From: Bacillota bacterium
GTDB lineage: Bacteria; Bacillota; Bacilli; Bacillales_B; DSM-18226
Direction: 5' to 3'
DNA length: 11,636 bases
Assembly (NCBI GenBank): GCA_030705665.1
Contig: JAUZQA010000074.1
Coordinates: forward strand, 1-11,636
Each line of letters begins with the position of its first letter. Positions within the stretch are counted from its first letter, which is position 1. The position numbers were made by a program, and so were the translations under genes. Below are positions 1-6,360 of the stretch, piece after piece. Under the pieces are notes generated by a model that was given only the letters and a program-made list of their open reading frames with translations, had not been told where the DNA came from and did not search any database.

Positions 1-169
1 TAATACGGATAACAGAACAGTATCTGATACTACAATGTCAAAAGAAATCCATTTAGTTAACAAAGAATTTAATCTAAGCGAAGAGGATTACGGTCAAATA
101 TATTTAAATAGTGTAGAAGCATCCTTTGCTGACCAAAAAACCAAGAAATGGTGCTTGGCACAATATTAA
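1..169 (+). CDS. add: Adenosine deaminase, C-terminal end (partial, 5' end outside window)
   Basis: The reading frame starting at base 2 is open from the left edge and stops at TAA 167-169, giving 55 residues. It begins N-T-D-N-R-T-V-S-D-T-T, which matches the late adenosine deaminase segment containing an Asp near the active site (the TDNRTVSDT style of Bacillus and actinobacterial enzymes). It continues with the usual helical tail (LSEEDYGQIYLNSVEASF, then a Lys-rich end). The family hydrolyses adenosine and deoxyadenosine to inosine and ammonia in the cytoplasm, in purine salvage, using a zinc site that lies mostly upstream of this window. No frameshift or internal stop is seen. The call rests on motif recognition of a short tail, so the family is likely but not proven. 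The next gene is separated by a weak terminator and starts 129 bases downstream. Confidence 0.8.
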   Translation, partial: NTDNRTVSDTTMSKEIHLVNKEFNLSEEDYGQIYLNSVEASFADQKTKKWCLAQY

Positions 170-171
170 AA

Positions 172-202
172 GAAAATTCGTTAGTAACAAATTTTCCTTT
201 TT
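172..202 (+). terminator. Weak AT-rich intrinsic terminator after the adenosine deaminase gene
   Basis: GAAAATT (172-178) pairs with AATTTTC (190-196). After one C-A mismatch the inner GTT/AAC pairs close a 3-base loop. The stem is followed by CTTTTT. It lies directly behind the stop codon, which supports the call, but the stem is almost all A-T and therefore weak. Confidence 0.5.
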
Positions 203-297
203 ACTTTGTGTTCAGTCTTTTGTTATTTTAAATTTTAAATAAAGAAATAATGAACGAAAATCTAAAAATAGAGCCGTGGTAAAAGGGGAGATTTTAT

Positions 298-1665
298 TTG
301 GAGAATTACTCTTCGTTAGTTTACAAACAAAAAGCTTTTTTTCAAACAGGAAGGACAAAGGATCTAACCTTTCGCTTGGATGCCCTCCAAAAATTAAGGA
401 ATGCGATTAAGACATACGAAAAAGAGCTTATGGAAGCATTGAGAACAGATTTAAATAAATCTGAATTTGATGCCTATTCCACCGAAATTGGTGTAGTGCT
501 GGAGGAAATTCGCTTTGTCCAAAAAAGATTGCGTTCATGGGTAAACTCGAAAAAAGTAAAAACCCCTTTTACACATTTCGGCTCTAAAAGCCTTATCATT
601 TCAGAGCCTTATGGGGTATCACTAATCATTTCTCCTTGGAATTATCCTTTTCAACTAGCCGTTGCTCCTTTAATTGGAGCAATTGCAGCTGGCAATTGTG
701 CCGTGGTTAAGCCTTCGGAATTGACGCCGAAAACATCGGAAATTTTAGGGGAAATTCTCACTGAGATTTTTGCTGATAATTATATTTCGGTTGTCCAAGG
801 GGGCGTTGAAACAAGCCAAGCATTATTGAATGAAAGTTTTGATTACATCTTTTTTACTGGAAGTGTGCCTGTAGGGAAAATTATTATGGAAGCCGCGGCA
901 AAACAGTTAACTCCAGTTACATTGGAACTAGGCGGGAAAAGTCCTTGTATTGTACATCACGATGCTAATCTGAAATTGGCAGCTAAAAGAATCGCCTGGG
1001 GTAAATTTGTGAATGCCGGACAGACGTGCATTGCTCCAGATTATCTCTATCTTCACACCAGCATTAAAGTAAAATTTTTCGATTATCTAAAAGAGGCCAT
1101 TACCGAGTTATACAAGGAACCACTAAAAAACCCAGATTTCACTCGAATCGTAAATGAAAGACATTTCAAACGTTTATGTTCTTTTTTAGACAATGGCGAT
1201 ATTCTCTTGGGAGGTAATTCAGACCCTAAAAAGTTACTACTCGAGCCGACCGTTTTAACAAATATTACTTGGGATCATCCTATTATGAAAGATGAGATTT
1301 TTGGTCCCATTTTACCCGTTCTGGAGTATGACGAAATAATTCAGGTTATTGAGGGAATTCATCACCACCCGAAACCACTTTCCCTCTATATTTTTACAGA
1401 TAGTGAAAAAATCCAGCAGCAGGTTTTAAGAAGTGTCTCATTTGGTGGTGGATGCATTAATGATACAGTGTACCACTTCGCTTCTCCCCACCTGCCTTTT
1501 GGAGGTGTAGGAAGCAGCGGGATCGGGGCATATCATGGAAAAGGCAGCTTTGATACCTTCTCCCACAAAAAAAGTGTGTTAAAACAAACAACATTATTTG
1601 ATATTCCATTTCGTTATCCTAATGTAAAAAATGGATTAAAAAAAATAAAATTATTCCTAAAGTAA
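298..1665 (+). CDS. Aldehyde dehydrogenase, class 3-like (YwdH family)
   Basis: NAD(P)-dependent oxidation of an aldehyde to its acid. The 455 residues fit the short class-3 ALDH subfamily (about 450-460), which lacks the N-terminal extension of 490-500-residue ALDHs. Visible motifs are PWNYP with the catalytic Asn at N115, VKPSE with the cofactor-binding K138, FTGS (186-189) of the dinucleotide fold, LELGGKSP with the general base E210, GQTC with the nucleophile C244, EIFGP (333-337), and the C-terminal LPFGGVGSSG loop. The C-terminus is basic and amphipathic (FRYP then Lys-rich), as in YwdH and fatty-aldehyde dehydrogenases, which suggests membrane proximity and a medium- or long-chain aldehyde substrate; this last point is inference. 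The start is TTG at 298, chosen because AAGGGGAG (283-290) lies 7 bases upstream. It is probably monocistronic. Confidence 0.95.
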   Translation: MENYSSLVYKQKAFFQTGRTKDLTFRLDALQKLRNAIKTYEKELMEALRTDLNKSEFDAYSTEIGVVLEEIRFVQKRLRSWVNSKKVKTPFTHFGSKSLIISEPYGVSLIISPWNYPFQLAVAPLIGAIAAGNCAVVKPSELTPKTSEILGEILTEIFADNYISVVQGGVETSQALLNESFDYIFFTGSVPVGKIIMEAAAKQLTPVTLELGGKSPCIVHHDANLKLAAKRIAWGKFVNAGQTCIAPDYLYLHTSIKVKFFDYLKEAITELYKEPLKNPDFTRIVNERHFKRLCSFLDNGDILLGGNSDPKKLLLEPTVLTNITWDHPIMKDEIFGPILPVLEYDEIIQVIEGIHHHPKPLSLYIFTDSEKIQQQVLRSVSFGGGCINDTVYHFASPHLPFGGVGSSGIGAYHGKGSFDTFSHKKSVLKQTTLFDIPFRYPNVKNGLKKIKLFLK

Positions 1666-1671
1666 TTTAAA

Positions 1672-1711
1672 GAACTCCTGCTTGTAATTGTTGAGGTTCG
1701 ATATATTTTTT
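1672..1711 (+). terminator. Possible weak terminator after aldehyde dehydrogenase
   Basis: GAACTC (1672-1677) can pair with GAGGTTC (1693-1699) with one bulged G and a 15-base loop, followed by ATATATTTTTT. The position just behind the stop codon is right, but the stem is short and imperfect. Confidence 0.25.
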
Positions 1712-1739
1712 CTTCACTTTTTGGAGATTCTAAAAATAG

Positions 1740-1767
1740 TCGGTCAAAAATCGACAGTTATCGGACA
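1740..1767 (+). promoter_or_regulatory. Three phased TCGG-type direct repeats before the cupredoxin gene (candidate operator)
   Basis: TCGGTCA at 1740, TCGACAG at 1751 and TCGGACA at 1761 recur with 11- and 10-base spacing, so they would lie on one face of the helix. They end just before the AGGAGG ribosome binding site at 1769-1774. GC-containing repeats stand out in this AT-rich gap. No convincing -35/-10 pair was found nearby. Assignment as an operator is inference, and chance is possible. Confidence 0.3.
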
Positions 1768-1778
1768 CAGGAGGAAAC

Positions 1779-2669
1779 ATGAAAATGAATAAAACAATGA
1801 AAAAAAGCATTATGTTTGTTCTTTTTGTATTTGTTTTTTCAACGTTTTTGGTGGGATGTAACAACAATCAACCGAAAACAGCAGCACCTAAAACGAAGCC
1901 TACCACTACAAAAAACAAAGATACAGCGAAAGCTGGAAACCCAAAGAGCAATACTGCTCGAAATTTGTATCTCGTTGTTGAACCGTCAGGCAAATTAGGT
2001 CCGGATGGAAAAATGCATGATGCTTTTATTAATGGTGATATTACCTTAACCGAAGGCAAACCAGTCACACTTCATTTTTTAAACTACGACGGGGGAACCC
2101 ACACGTATACAGCAGCTGATTTAGGGTTAAATGTGAAAGTTAAAGGTTCAACCAAAAAAGGTTCACCAATGGAAACAACCTATACATTTACTCCGGATAA
2201 AACCGGAACCTTTAATTGGTACTGTGCAGATAAGTGTGATGGTGAAAATAACCAATGGGCAATGACAAATGATGGGTATATGCGGGGAACGATTACTGTT
2301 AATAATGACAATACACAGCATGTATCCACTGTTATCAATGCGGGATACAAGCTTGGGTCAGACGGGAAGCTGCATGATGCCTATACCCCTGGAAACATCA
2401 CTGTTAGTGCAGGAAGTCCGGTAGAATTAACCATTTATAACTTTGACGATGGTTCACATACGTTTACTTCTAATGATCTTGGGGTGAATATTGCCGTACC
2501 CGGAACGAAGCAAAAAGGAACTCCAAGCGTGACAAAAGGTACTTTTACTCCAACAAAAACCGGCACTTTTAAATGGTTGTGTGCGGATCCTTGTGATGGA
2601 CAAAATGGACAGTGGGCAATGACGCACACTAATTATATGACAGGCAATGTAACCGTCCAAAACGAATAG
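1779..2669 (+). CDS. Lipoprotein with two tandem cupredoxin domains
   Basis: Predicted copper-binding or redox protein anchored on the outer face of the membrane. Residues 1-26 form a lipoprotein signal peptide (KK, hydrophobic core, LVGC lipobox) and C27 is the lipidated cysteine. A Lys/Thr/Pro-rich linker follows (about 31-60). Two beta-sandwich cupredoxin repeats span about 62-175 and 182-294. They align without gaps at an offset of 119 residues, identical by eye at more than half the positions. Each carries DGK-x-HDA (H80, H199), G-[TS]-HT (H108, H227) and a CuA-like C-x3-C loop with a downstream Met (C149, C153, M162; C268, C272, M281). In true CuA sites a His precedes the Met by three residues; here it is Gln in both repeats, so the site is not canonical. 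The ATG at 1779 follows AGGAGG closely (1769-1774). Electron carrier, copper sink or adhesin-like roles are all possible. Confidence 0.88.
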   Translation: MKMNKTMKKSIMFVLFVFVFSTFLVGCNNNQPKTAAPKTKPTTTKNKDTAKAGNPKSNTARNLYLVVEPSGKLGPDGKMHDAFINGDITLTEGKPVTLHFLNYDGGTHTYTAADLGLNVKVKGSTKKGSPMETTYTFTPDKTGTFNWYCADKCDGENNQWAMTNDGYMRGTITVNNDNTQHVSTVINAGYKLGSDGKLHDAYTPGNITVSAGSPVELTIYNFDDGSHTFTSNDLGVNIAVPGTKQKGTPSVTKGTFTPTKTGTFKWLCADPCDGQNGQWAMTHTNYMTGNVTVQNE

Positions 2670-2690
2670 TTTTTACTAAAGACTACCTAG

Positions 2691-2730
2691 CACCTTTCAT
2701 TGATTTACAATGAAAGGTGTTCCTATATTT
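2691..2730 (+). terminator. Intrinsic terminator after the cupredoxin gene
   Basis: CACCTTTCATTG (2691-2702) and CAATGAAAGGTG (2708-2719) form a perfect 12-bp stem with a 5-base ATTTA loop. The tail TTCCTATATTT is T-rich but interrupted. It lies 22 bases behind the stop codon and probably separates this gene from the phosphoesterase. Confidence 0.65.
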
Positions 2731-2743
2731 CAGGAAGATGAAA

Positions 2744-2827
2744 TTTACAAAATATTAACTCAATTTAAATGTTAGAATTACACTTCCCTATTAAACTACT
2801 TATTGACAGTAAAAATTAAAGTATAAT
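2744..2827 (+). promoter_or_regulatory. Phosphoesterase upstream region with TTNACA-like hexamers and a -10-like box (possible PhoP-type control)
   Basis: TTTACA (2744), TTAACT (2755), TTACAC (2778), TTAAAC (2791) and TTGACA (2803) lie on one strand, with start-to-start spacings of 11, 23, 13 and 12 bases. A perfect TATAAT follows at 2822-2827. TTGACA and TATAAT are only 13 bases apart, too close for an ordinary sigma-A promoter. PhoP boxes in Bacillus are TT(A/T/C)ACA repeats about 11 bases apart, and a secreted phosphatase is a sensible target. The matches are imperfect and the region is AT-rich, so this is tentative. Confidence 0.3.
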
Positions 2828-2836
2828 AGGGGATGG

Positions 2837-3988
2837 TTGAGTTTGGTACAAAAAGCAAAATTACTAACGACTTTAAGCGCAGTAACTTTAAGTTCTTTTA
2901 TTGGACTGACCGCATTATTAAACGCTGTTCCACAAAAAGCAAATGCAGATGTCGGTAATGCAAAGGATAATAGTCAAGATGAAAATGTAGTGTTGACATT
3001 TTCAACAGTTGGTGACTCCCGTGCCGACGCCTCACAGCCTAACCTGACAACTCAGGATAAACTATGGCTGCAAAATACGAAGGCTTTTACTCGTATCACA
3101 AGAGAAGTTCAAACGCAAAAATCGAACCTGTTTATCTTTAACGGTGATATGATCATGGGTTATACCAAAAATTCCGACGCCAATGTATTAAATCGACAGT
3201 ACGCATACTGGCGCGGTTTAGTTGCCAATATGTTTGAGACTGGTACATATGTGGTACCTGTACCAGGGAACCACGAAGTTCAGGACAAATATAAAGATGC
3301 CAATGGAAATACTGTTAAAAAAGCCACCCAAGCCAATGAAGATACTTGGAGAGCCAATATGGGTGACATTATTATGGATACAAATCGCTTTAAGCAAATT
3401 GAAGGTATGGATATCCAAAACTGGGATGTTCAAAATCACCCTCAAGTCGGTGCAAATAGTATTTCAACGGATCAATCTCAATTGTCCTATTCCTTTGATT
3501 TAAAAGGATCCCATTTTGTGATTATCAATACTGACCCGGTTGGGAACGACAGCCACGCGCCAATTGAATGGATGAAGCAGGATATGGAAAAAGCAAAGAA
3601 AAATGGGGCGAAGCATATTTTTGTTTTCGGTCATAAGGATGCATTTCCTTATGTGGCCGATCCTGCTAGCCCGCCCTCTGCCGACGGGCTTGATGCTGAT
3701 CCAACGAGCAGAGATGAATTCTGGAAAGTAATTGAAGATAATAATGCTACTTATTTCTGCGGACATGAACATGTATTCAATGTAAGCAAGCATGGAAAAG
3801 CCAATCAAGTTCTTGTTGGTTCCGGAGGAAGTCCATTTGAAGTTACCACACCAACGAATAATCCAACAGACCGTATGTATGCCTGGGCCACTGTGAAGGT
3901 ATATAAAAATGGCAAAGTTCAAGTGAATTGCTACGGATTCGATGAAAACTACGGTAAAACAAAACTAATTAAAAGCATTGAATTATAA
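2837..3988 (+). CDS. Secreted calcineurin-like metallophosphoesterase
   Basis: Predicted exported phosphohydrolase with a two-metal site. Residues 1-37 are a Sec signal peptide with a hydrophobic core and an A-N-A cleavage site before D38. No lipobox or sortase motif is seen, so the protein is probably released. The metal-binding motifs occur in family order: GDSR (D60), GD (D104), GNHE (N145, H146), FGHKD (H266) and GHEH (H310, H312). Length (383) suits a single-domain enzyme of the purple-acid-phosphatase-like group; the substrate (phosphomonoester, nucleotide or teichoic acid fragment) cannot be read from sequence. The start is uncertain. TTG 2837 gives the longest product, but TTG 2843 is better spaced from AGGGGA (2828-2833). 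The out-of-frame ATG at 2833 is ignored. Terminators lie on both sides, so it is likely a single-gene unit. Confidence 0.92.
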   Translation: MSLVQKAKLLTTLSAVTLSSFIGLTALLNAVPQKANADVGNAKDNSQDENVVLTFSTVGDSRADASQPNLTTQDKLWLQNTKAFTRITREVQTQKSNLFIFNGDMIMGYTKNSDANVLNRQYAYWRGLVANMFETGTYVVPVPGNHEVQDKYKDANGNTVKKATQANEDTWRANMGDIIMDTNRFKQIEGMDIQNWDVQNHPQVGANSISTDQSQLSYSFDLKGSHFVIINTDPVGNDSHAPIEWMKQDMEKAKKNGAKHIFVFGHKDAFPYVADPASPPSADGLDADPTSRDEFWKVIEDNNATYFCGHEHVFNVSKHGKANQVLVGSGGSPFEVTTPTNNPTDRMYAWATVKVYKNGKVQVNCYGFDENYGKTKLIKSIEL

Positions 3989-4031
3989 AATTTTGCTAAA
4001 GGCAAAAAGATAAAAGATATCGATTTTCAAA

Positions 4032-4061
4032 ACGGCGGATTTAGTGGCCGTCTTTTTTTTT
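4032..4061 (+). terminator. Intrinsic terminator after the phosphoesterase gene
   Basis: ACGGC (4032-4036) pairs with GCCGT (4047-4051) around a 10-base loop, and the stem is followed by C and nine T (4053-4061). It lies 43 bases behind the stop codon. Confidence 0.8.
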
Positions 4062-4073
4062 GCTTTAAAGGTT

Positions 4074-4102
4074 TTGTGAAAATAGAAAACCTTGTATATA
4101 AA
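4074..4102 (+). promoter_or_regulatory. Candidate sigma-A promoter of the two-component operon
   Basis: TTGTGA (4074-4079) and TATAAA (4097-4102) are separated by exactly 17 bases, just downstream of the preceding terminator. Transcription would start near 4109, giving a leader of about 65 bases before the regulator gene. Confidence 0.5.
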
Positions 4103-4174
4103 TAAGAATACGCCTTTGTCTTCTACCTCATTCTTGGTTAATATATACGTATCTAAATAAGGAGTAATTTGTTT

Positions 4175-4852
4175 ATGAATATAACGATACTAATTGCAGA
4201 TGACGATGTTAATATCCGGAGGGTGACTCAGCTCTATTTGGAGAACGAGGGGTTTCGGACAAAAATTGCTTGTGATGGTAAAGAAGCACTTGACCTTTTA
4301 GAACAAGTGAAAATTGATTGTGCAGTCATTGATATCATGATGCCGCATGTGGATGGATGGGAGCTTTGTGAGAAAATTAAAGCCTATTATGAAATTCCGG
4401 TGTTGATGTTAACAGCCAGAGCTGAATTGGATGATACGATTAAAGGCTTTAAACTGGGAACGGATGATTATCTGACGAAGCCTTTTCACCCGGCTGAGCT
4501 TGTTATGAGGGTAAAGTCCTTGCTAAAAAGGTACAGGGTTGCTTCGGAACACAGCATAAATTTTAATAAGGTGTTGATCAATAGAGATAGTTATAAAGTT
4601 CAGATTAAAGATGAGGAATTTGTATTGCCAACAAAGCAGTTTGAACTGCTGTATATGTTAGCAAGCCAGCCAGGAAAAATTTTCACCAGAGATCAATTAA
4701 TTGAAAGCATCTGGGGTCTCGACTACGAGGGTGACGAAAGAACTATCGATACTCACGTTAAAAAGCTCCGTAAGCAATTTAAAAATTATGAAGACATCCT
4801 TCAAATTTGTACGATAAGAGGCCTTGGTTATAAATTAGAGGTATTGTCATGA
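4175..4852 (+). CDS. OmpR-family response regulator (HssR-like)
   Basis: DNA-binding response regulator of a two-component pair, 225 residues from ATG 4175. The receiver domain (about 1-115) has the acidic triad D9-D11, phospho-acceptor D53 (in AVIDIMMP), T80 (in LTAR) and K102 (in LTKPF). The winged-helix output domain (about 128-222) ends with the recognition-helix motif GDERTIDTHVKKLRK and the GLGYK wing. The combination DYEGDERT, IFTR and LPTKQFELLYMLA closely resembles HssR, the heme-responsive regulator, as I remember it; the target here is unknown. ATG 4175 lies 10 bases after AAGGAG (4159-4164). An in-frame TTG at 4169 would add two residues but sits only 4 bases from it. The stop overlaps the kinase start (ATGA), indicating translational coupling. 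Confidence 0.95.
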   Translation: MNITILIADDDVNIRRVTQLYLENEGFRTKIACDGKEALDLLEQVKIDCAVIDIMMPHVDGWELCEKIKAYYEIPVLMLTARAELDDTIKGFKLGTDDYLTKPFHPAELVMRVKSLLKRYRVASEHSINFNKVLINRDSYKVQIKDEEFVLPTKQFELLYMLASQPGKIFTRDQLIESIWGLDYEGDERTIDTHVKKLRKQFKNYEDILQICTIRGLGYKLEVLS

Positions 4853-6189
4853 TTCAATCGATATACATAAAAAATTGTTTAAATTATTTCTCTGTTATGA
4901 TCGTGTCATTGGTCGTTTCATTTTTAATTACTTCGCTTATTTATCAAAATCAAATTATAAAGATTCGTGAAACTGAAGTAATGGACCAAGGAAAAGGATT
5001 GATTAATTTATATCAAACCTTGGGAAATAAAGGTTTTAATGGGTATTTGAAAAACACTAATCTGTCTTATGATGTCTATGTTTATAATAAGAATGGATTA
5101 GTATTAAAAACACCAAACACTTTAAAATCAAGTGGATTAGGTAAAAAAACAATCATGGATGTAATGGCAGGCCATGTTTACCGACAATGGGAAAATGGTC
5201 CTCACAATATGATGATCGGACTGCCATTAGACAGGAAAAATGAAAAATTTGCTTTATTTATTAAACCCAGTTTGAAAGAATCATTCAGACAGATTAGAAA
5301 TATAATATTAACTTCATTATTGATTGTACTTCTTATTGGAATATCGCTTGTTCTCATTACAACCCGTTTTTTAATCAGACCCCTTGTTCAAATTACTAAT
5401 GCAACCAATGAACTGGCAAGAGGTAATTTTCATATTCATTTAGATGTAAAAAGCAAAGATGAGTTTGGCGAATTGGCTCAAAGCTTCAACTATATGGTTA
5501 GAGAATTAAATAATACGGAGCAAATGCGCAAGGACTTCGTTGCCAATGTATCTCACGAGCTTCAGTCACCACTTGCAGCCATAAAAGGAATGACAATTGC
5601 CTTAAAGGATGAAGCAGTGAAACCGCAGGAAGGAAAGCTTTATTTGGAACAAATTCTGCTTGAGAGTGAGCGCCTTTCGAGTTTAACCAAACAATTATTA
5701 AACCTATCTATTTTAGAGGCAAACAAGTCACCGTTTCATCCAAAACACTACCCGCTGGATCGGCAACTGCGAAATCAGCTTGTTGCCATGCAATCTCTGT
5801 GGATGGAAAAGAATCTTGAAATCGATTTTGATCTTCCAAAGCTCGAAGCTTTTGCTGATGAATCGTTAATGAGTCAAGTGTGGACAAATTTATATTCAAA
5901 TGCGATTAAGTATAATTTCAATAATGGTAAAATTTCAGTTCGAGGATTTGACCGCGGTAATCAGGTTGAGATTTTGATTAGCAATACTGGTTATGGCATT
6001 CCTAAGAAAGATATTCCACATATTTTTGAAAGGTTTTATCGAGGTGAAAAGGCACATACCCGGACGGCAGAAAGCTATGGGCTTGGACTGGCAGTTGTTA
6101 AGAGAATCATTGATTTACACCATGGGAGTATTTCAGTCGACAGTGCAGAAGGGAAAGAAACGACTTTTAGAATTTGTTTGAAAAAATGA
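4849..6189 (+). CDS. Sensor histidine kinase (HssS-like), partner of the upstream regulator
   Basis: Membrane kinase that should phosphorylate the adjacent regulator. TM1 (about 11-32) and TM2 (about 151-171) flank an extracytoplasmic sensor of about 118 residues (33-150). A HAMP linker follows (about 172-225). The dimerisation helix has SHELQSP with phospho-acceptor H236, and the ATPase domain has the N box (N347, N351), a G1 box reading N379-T-G-Y-G instead of the usual D-x-G-x-G, the F box FERFYRG and the G2 box YGLGLAVVK. The layout and the moderate sensor size match HssS-type kinases. The Asn in G1 is also seen in relatives and does not by itself mean loss of activity. ATG 4849 overlaps the regulator stop and follows AGAGG (4837-4841) by 7 bases. 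The signal is not determinable; a heme-like or membrane-stress cue is inference. Confidence 0.94.
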   Translation: MIQSIYIKNCLNYFSVMIVSLVVSFLITSLIYQNQIIKIRETEVMDQGKGLINLYQTLGNKGFNGYLKNTNLSYDVYVYNKNGLVLKTPNTLKSSGLGKKTIMDVMAGHVYRQWENGPHNMMIGLPLDRKNEKFALFIKPSLKESFRQIRNIILTSLLIVLLIGISLVLITTRFLIRPLVQITNATNELARGNFHIHLDVKSKDEFGELAQSFNYMVRELNNTEQMRKDFVANVSHELQSPLAAIKGMTIALKDEAVKPQEGKLYLEQILLESERLSSLTKQLLNLSILEANKSPFHPKHYPLDRQLRNQLVAMQSLWMEKNLEIDFDLPKLEAFADESLMSQVWTNLYSNAIKYNFNNGKISVRGFDRGNQVEILISNTGYGIPKKDIPHIFERFYRGEKAHTRTAESYGLGLAVVKRIIDLHHGSISVDSAEGKETTFRICLKK

Positions 6190-6208
6190 AGGTATTAGCG
6201 GTAAAGAG

Positions 6209-6233
6209 CAGTCCAGGTACGGACTGTTTTTTT
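6209..6233 (+). terminator. Strong intrinsic terminator after the two-component operon
   Basis: CAGTCC (6209-6214), loop AGGTAC, GGACTG (6221-6226), then seven T. It separates the kinase from the RND gene, so the pump most likely has its own promoter. Confidence 0.9.
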
Positions 6234-6279
6234 GTAGAATTTTTTAAAAATTTAATAGGTCACATAGAGGACACAAAAC

Positions 6280-6330
6280 TATTATATTCTGTTTCATGTA
6301 TGCTAATAAAATAGAGTATTATATTGTTTT
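6280..6330 (+). repeat. Direct repeat TATTATATT in the RND promoter region
   Basis: TATTATATT occurs at 6280-6288 and 6317-6325. It is followed by CTGTTT and GTTTT respectively, with a 37-base period. The second copy also resembles a -10 region. No well-spaced -35 was found. It could be a regulator site or chance similarity in AT-rich DNA. Confidence 0.25.
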
Positions 6331-6360
6331 AAATATACTAGAAAGGCAGGATTATAAAAA

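Noticed and set aside
2833..2835. ATG at 2833 as the phosphoesterase start
   Set aside because: It is out of frame with the signal peptide and catalytic motifs; TTG 2837 or 2843 is in frame.
3500..3922. Minus-strand 140-codon frame inside the phosphoesterase gene
   Set aside because: It lies wholly antisense to a gene with all family motifs, and shows no domain or ribosome binding site of its own.
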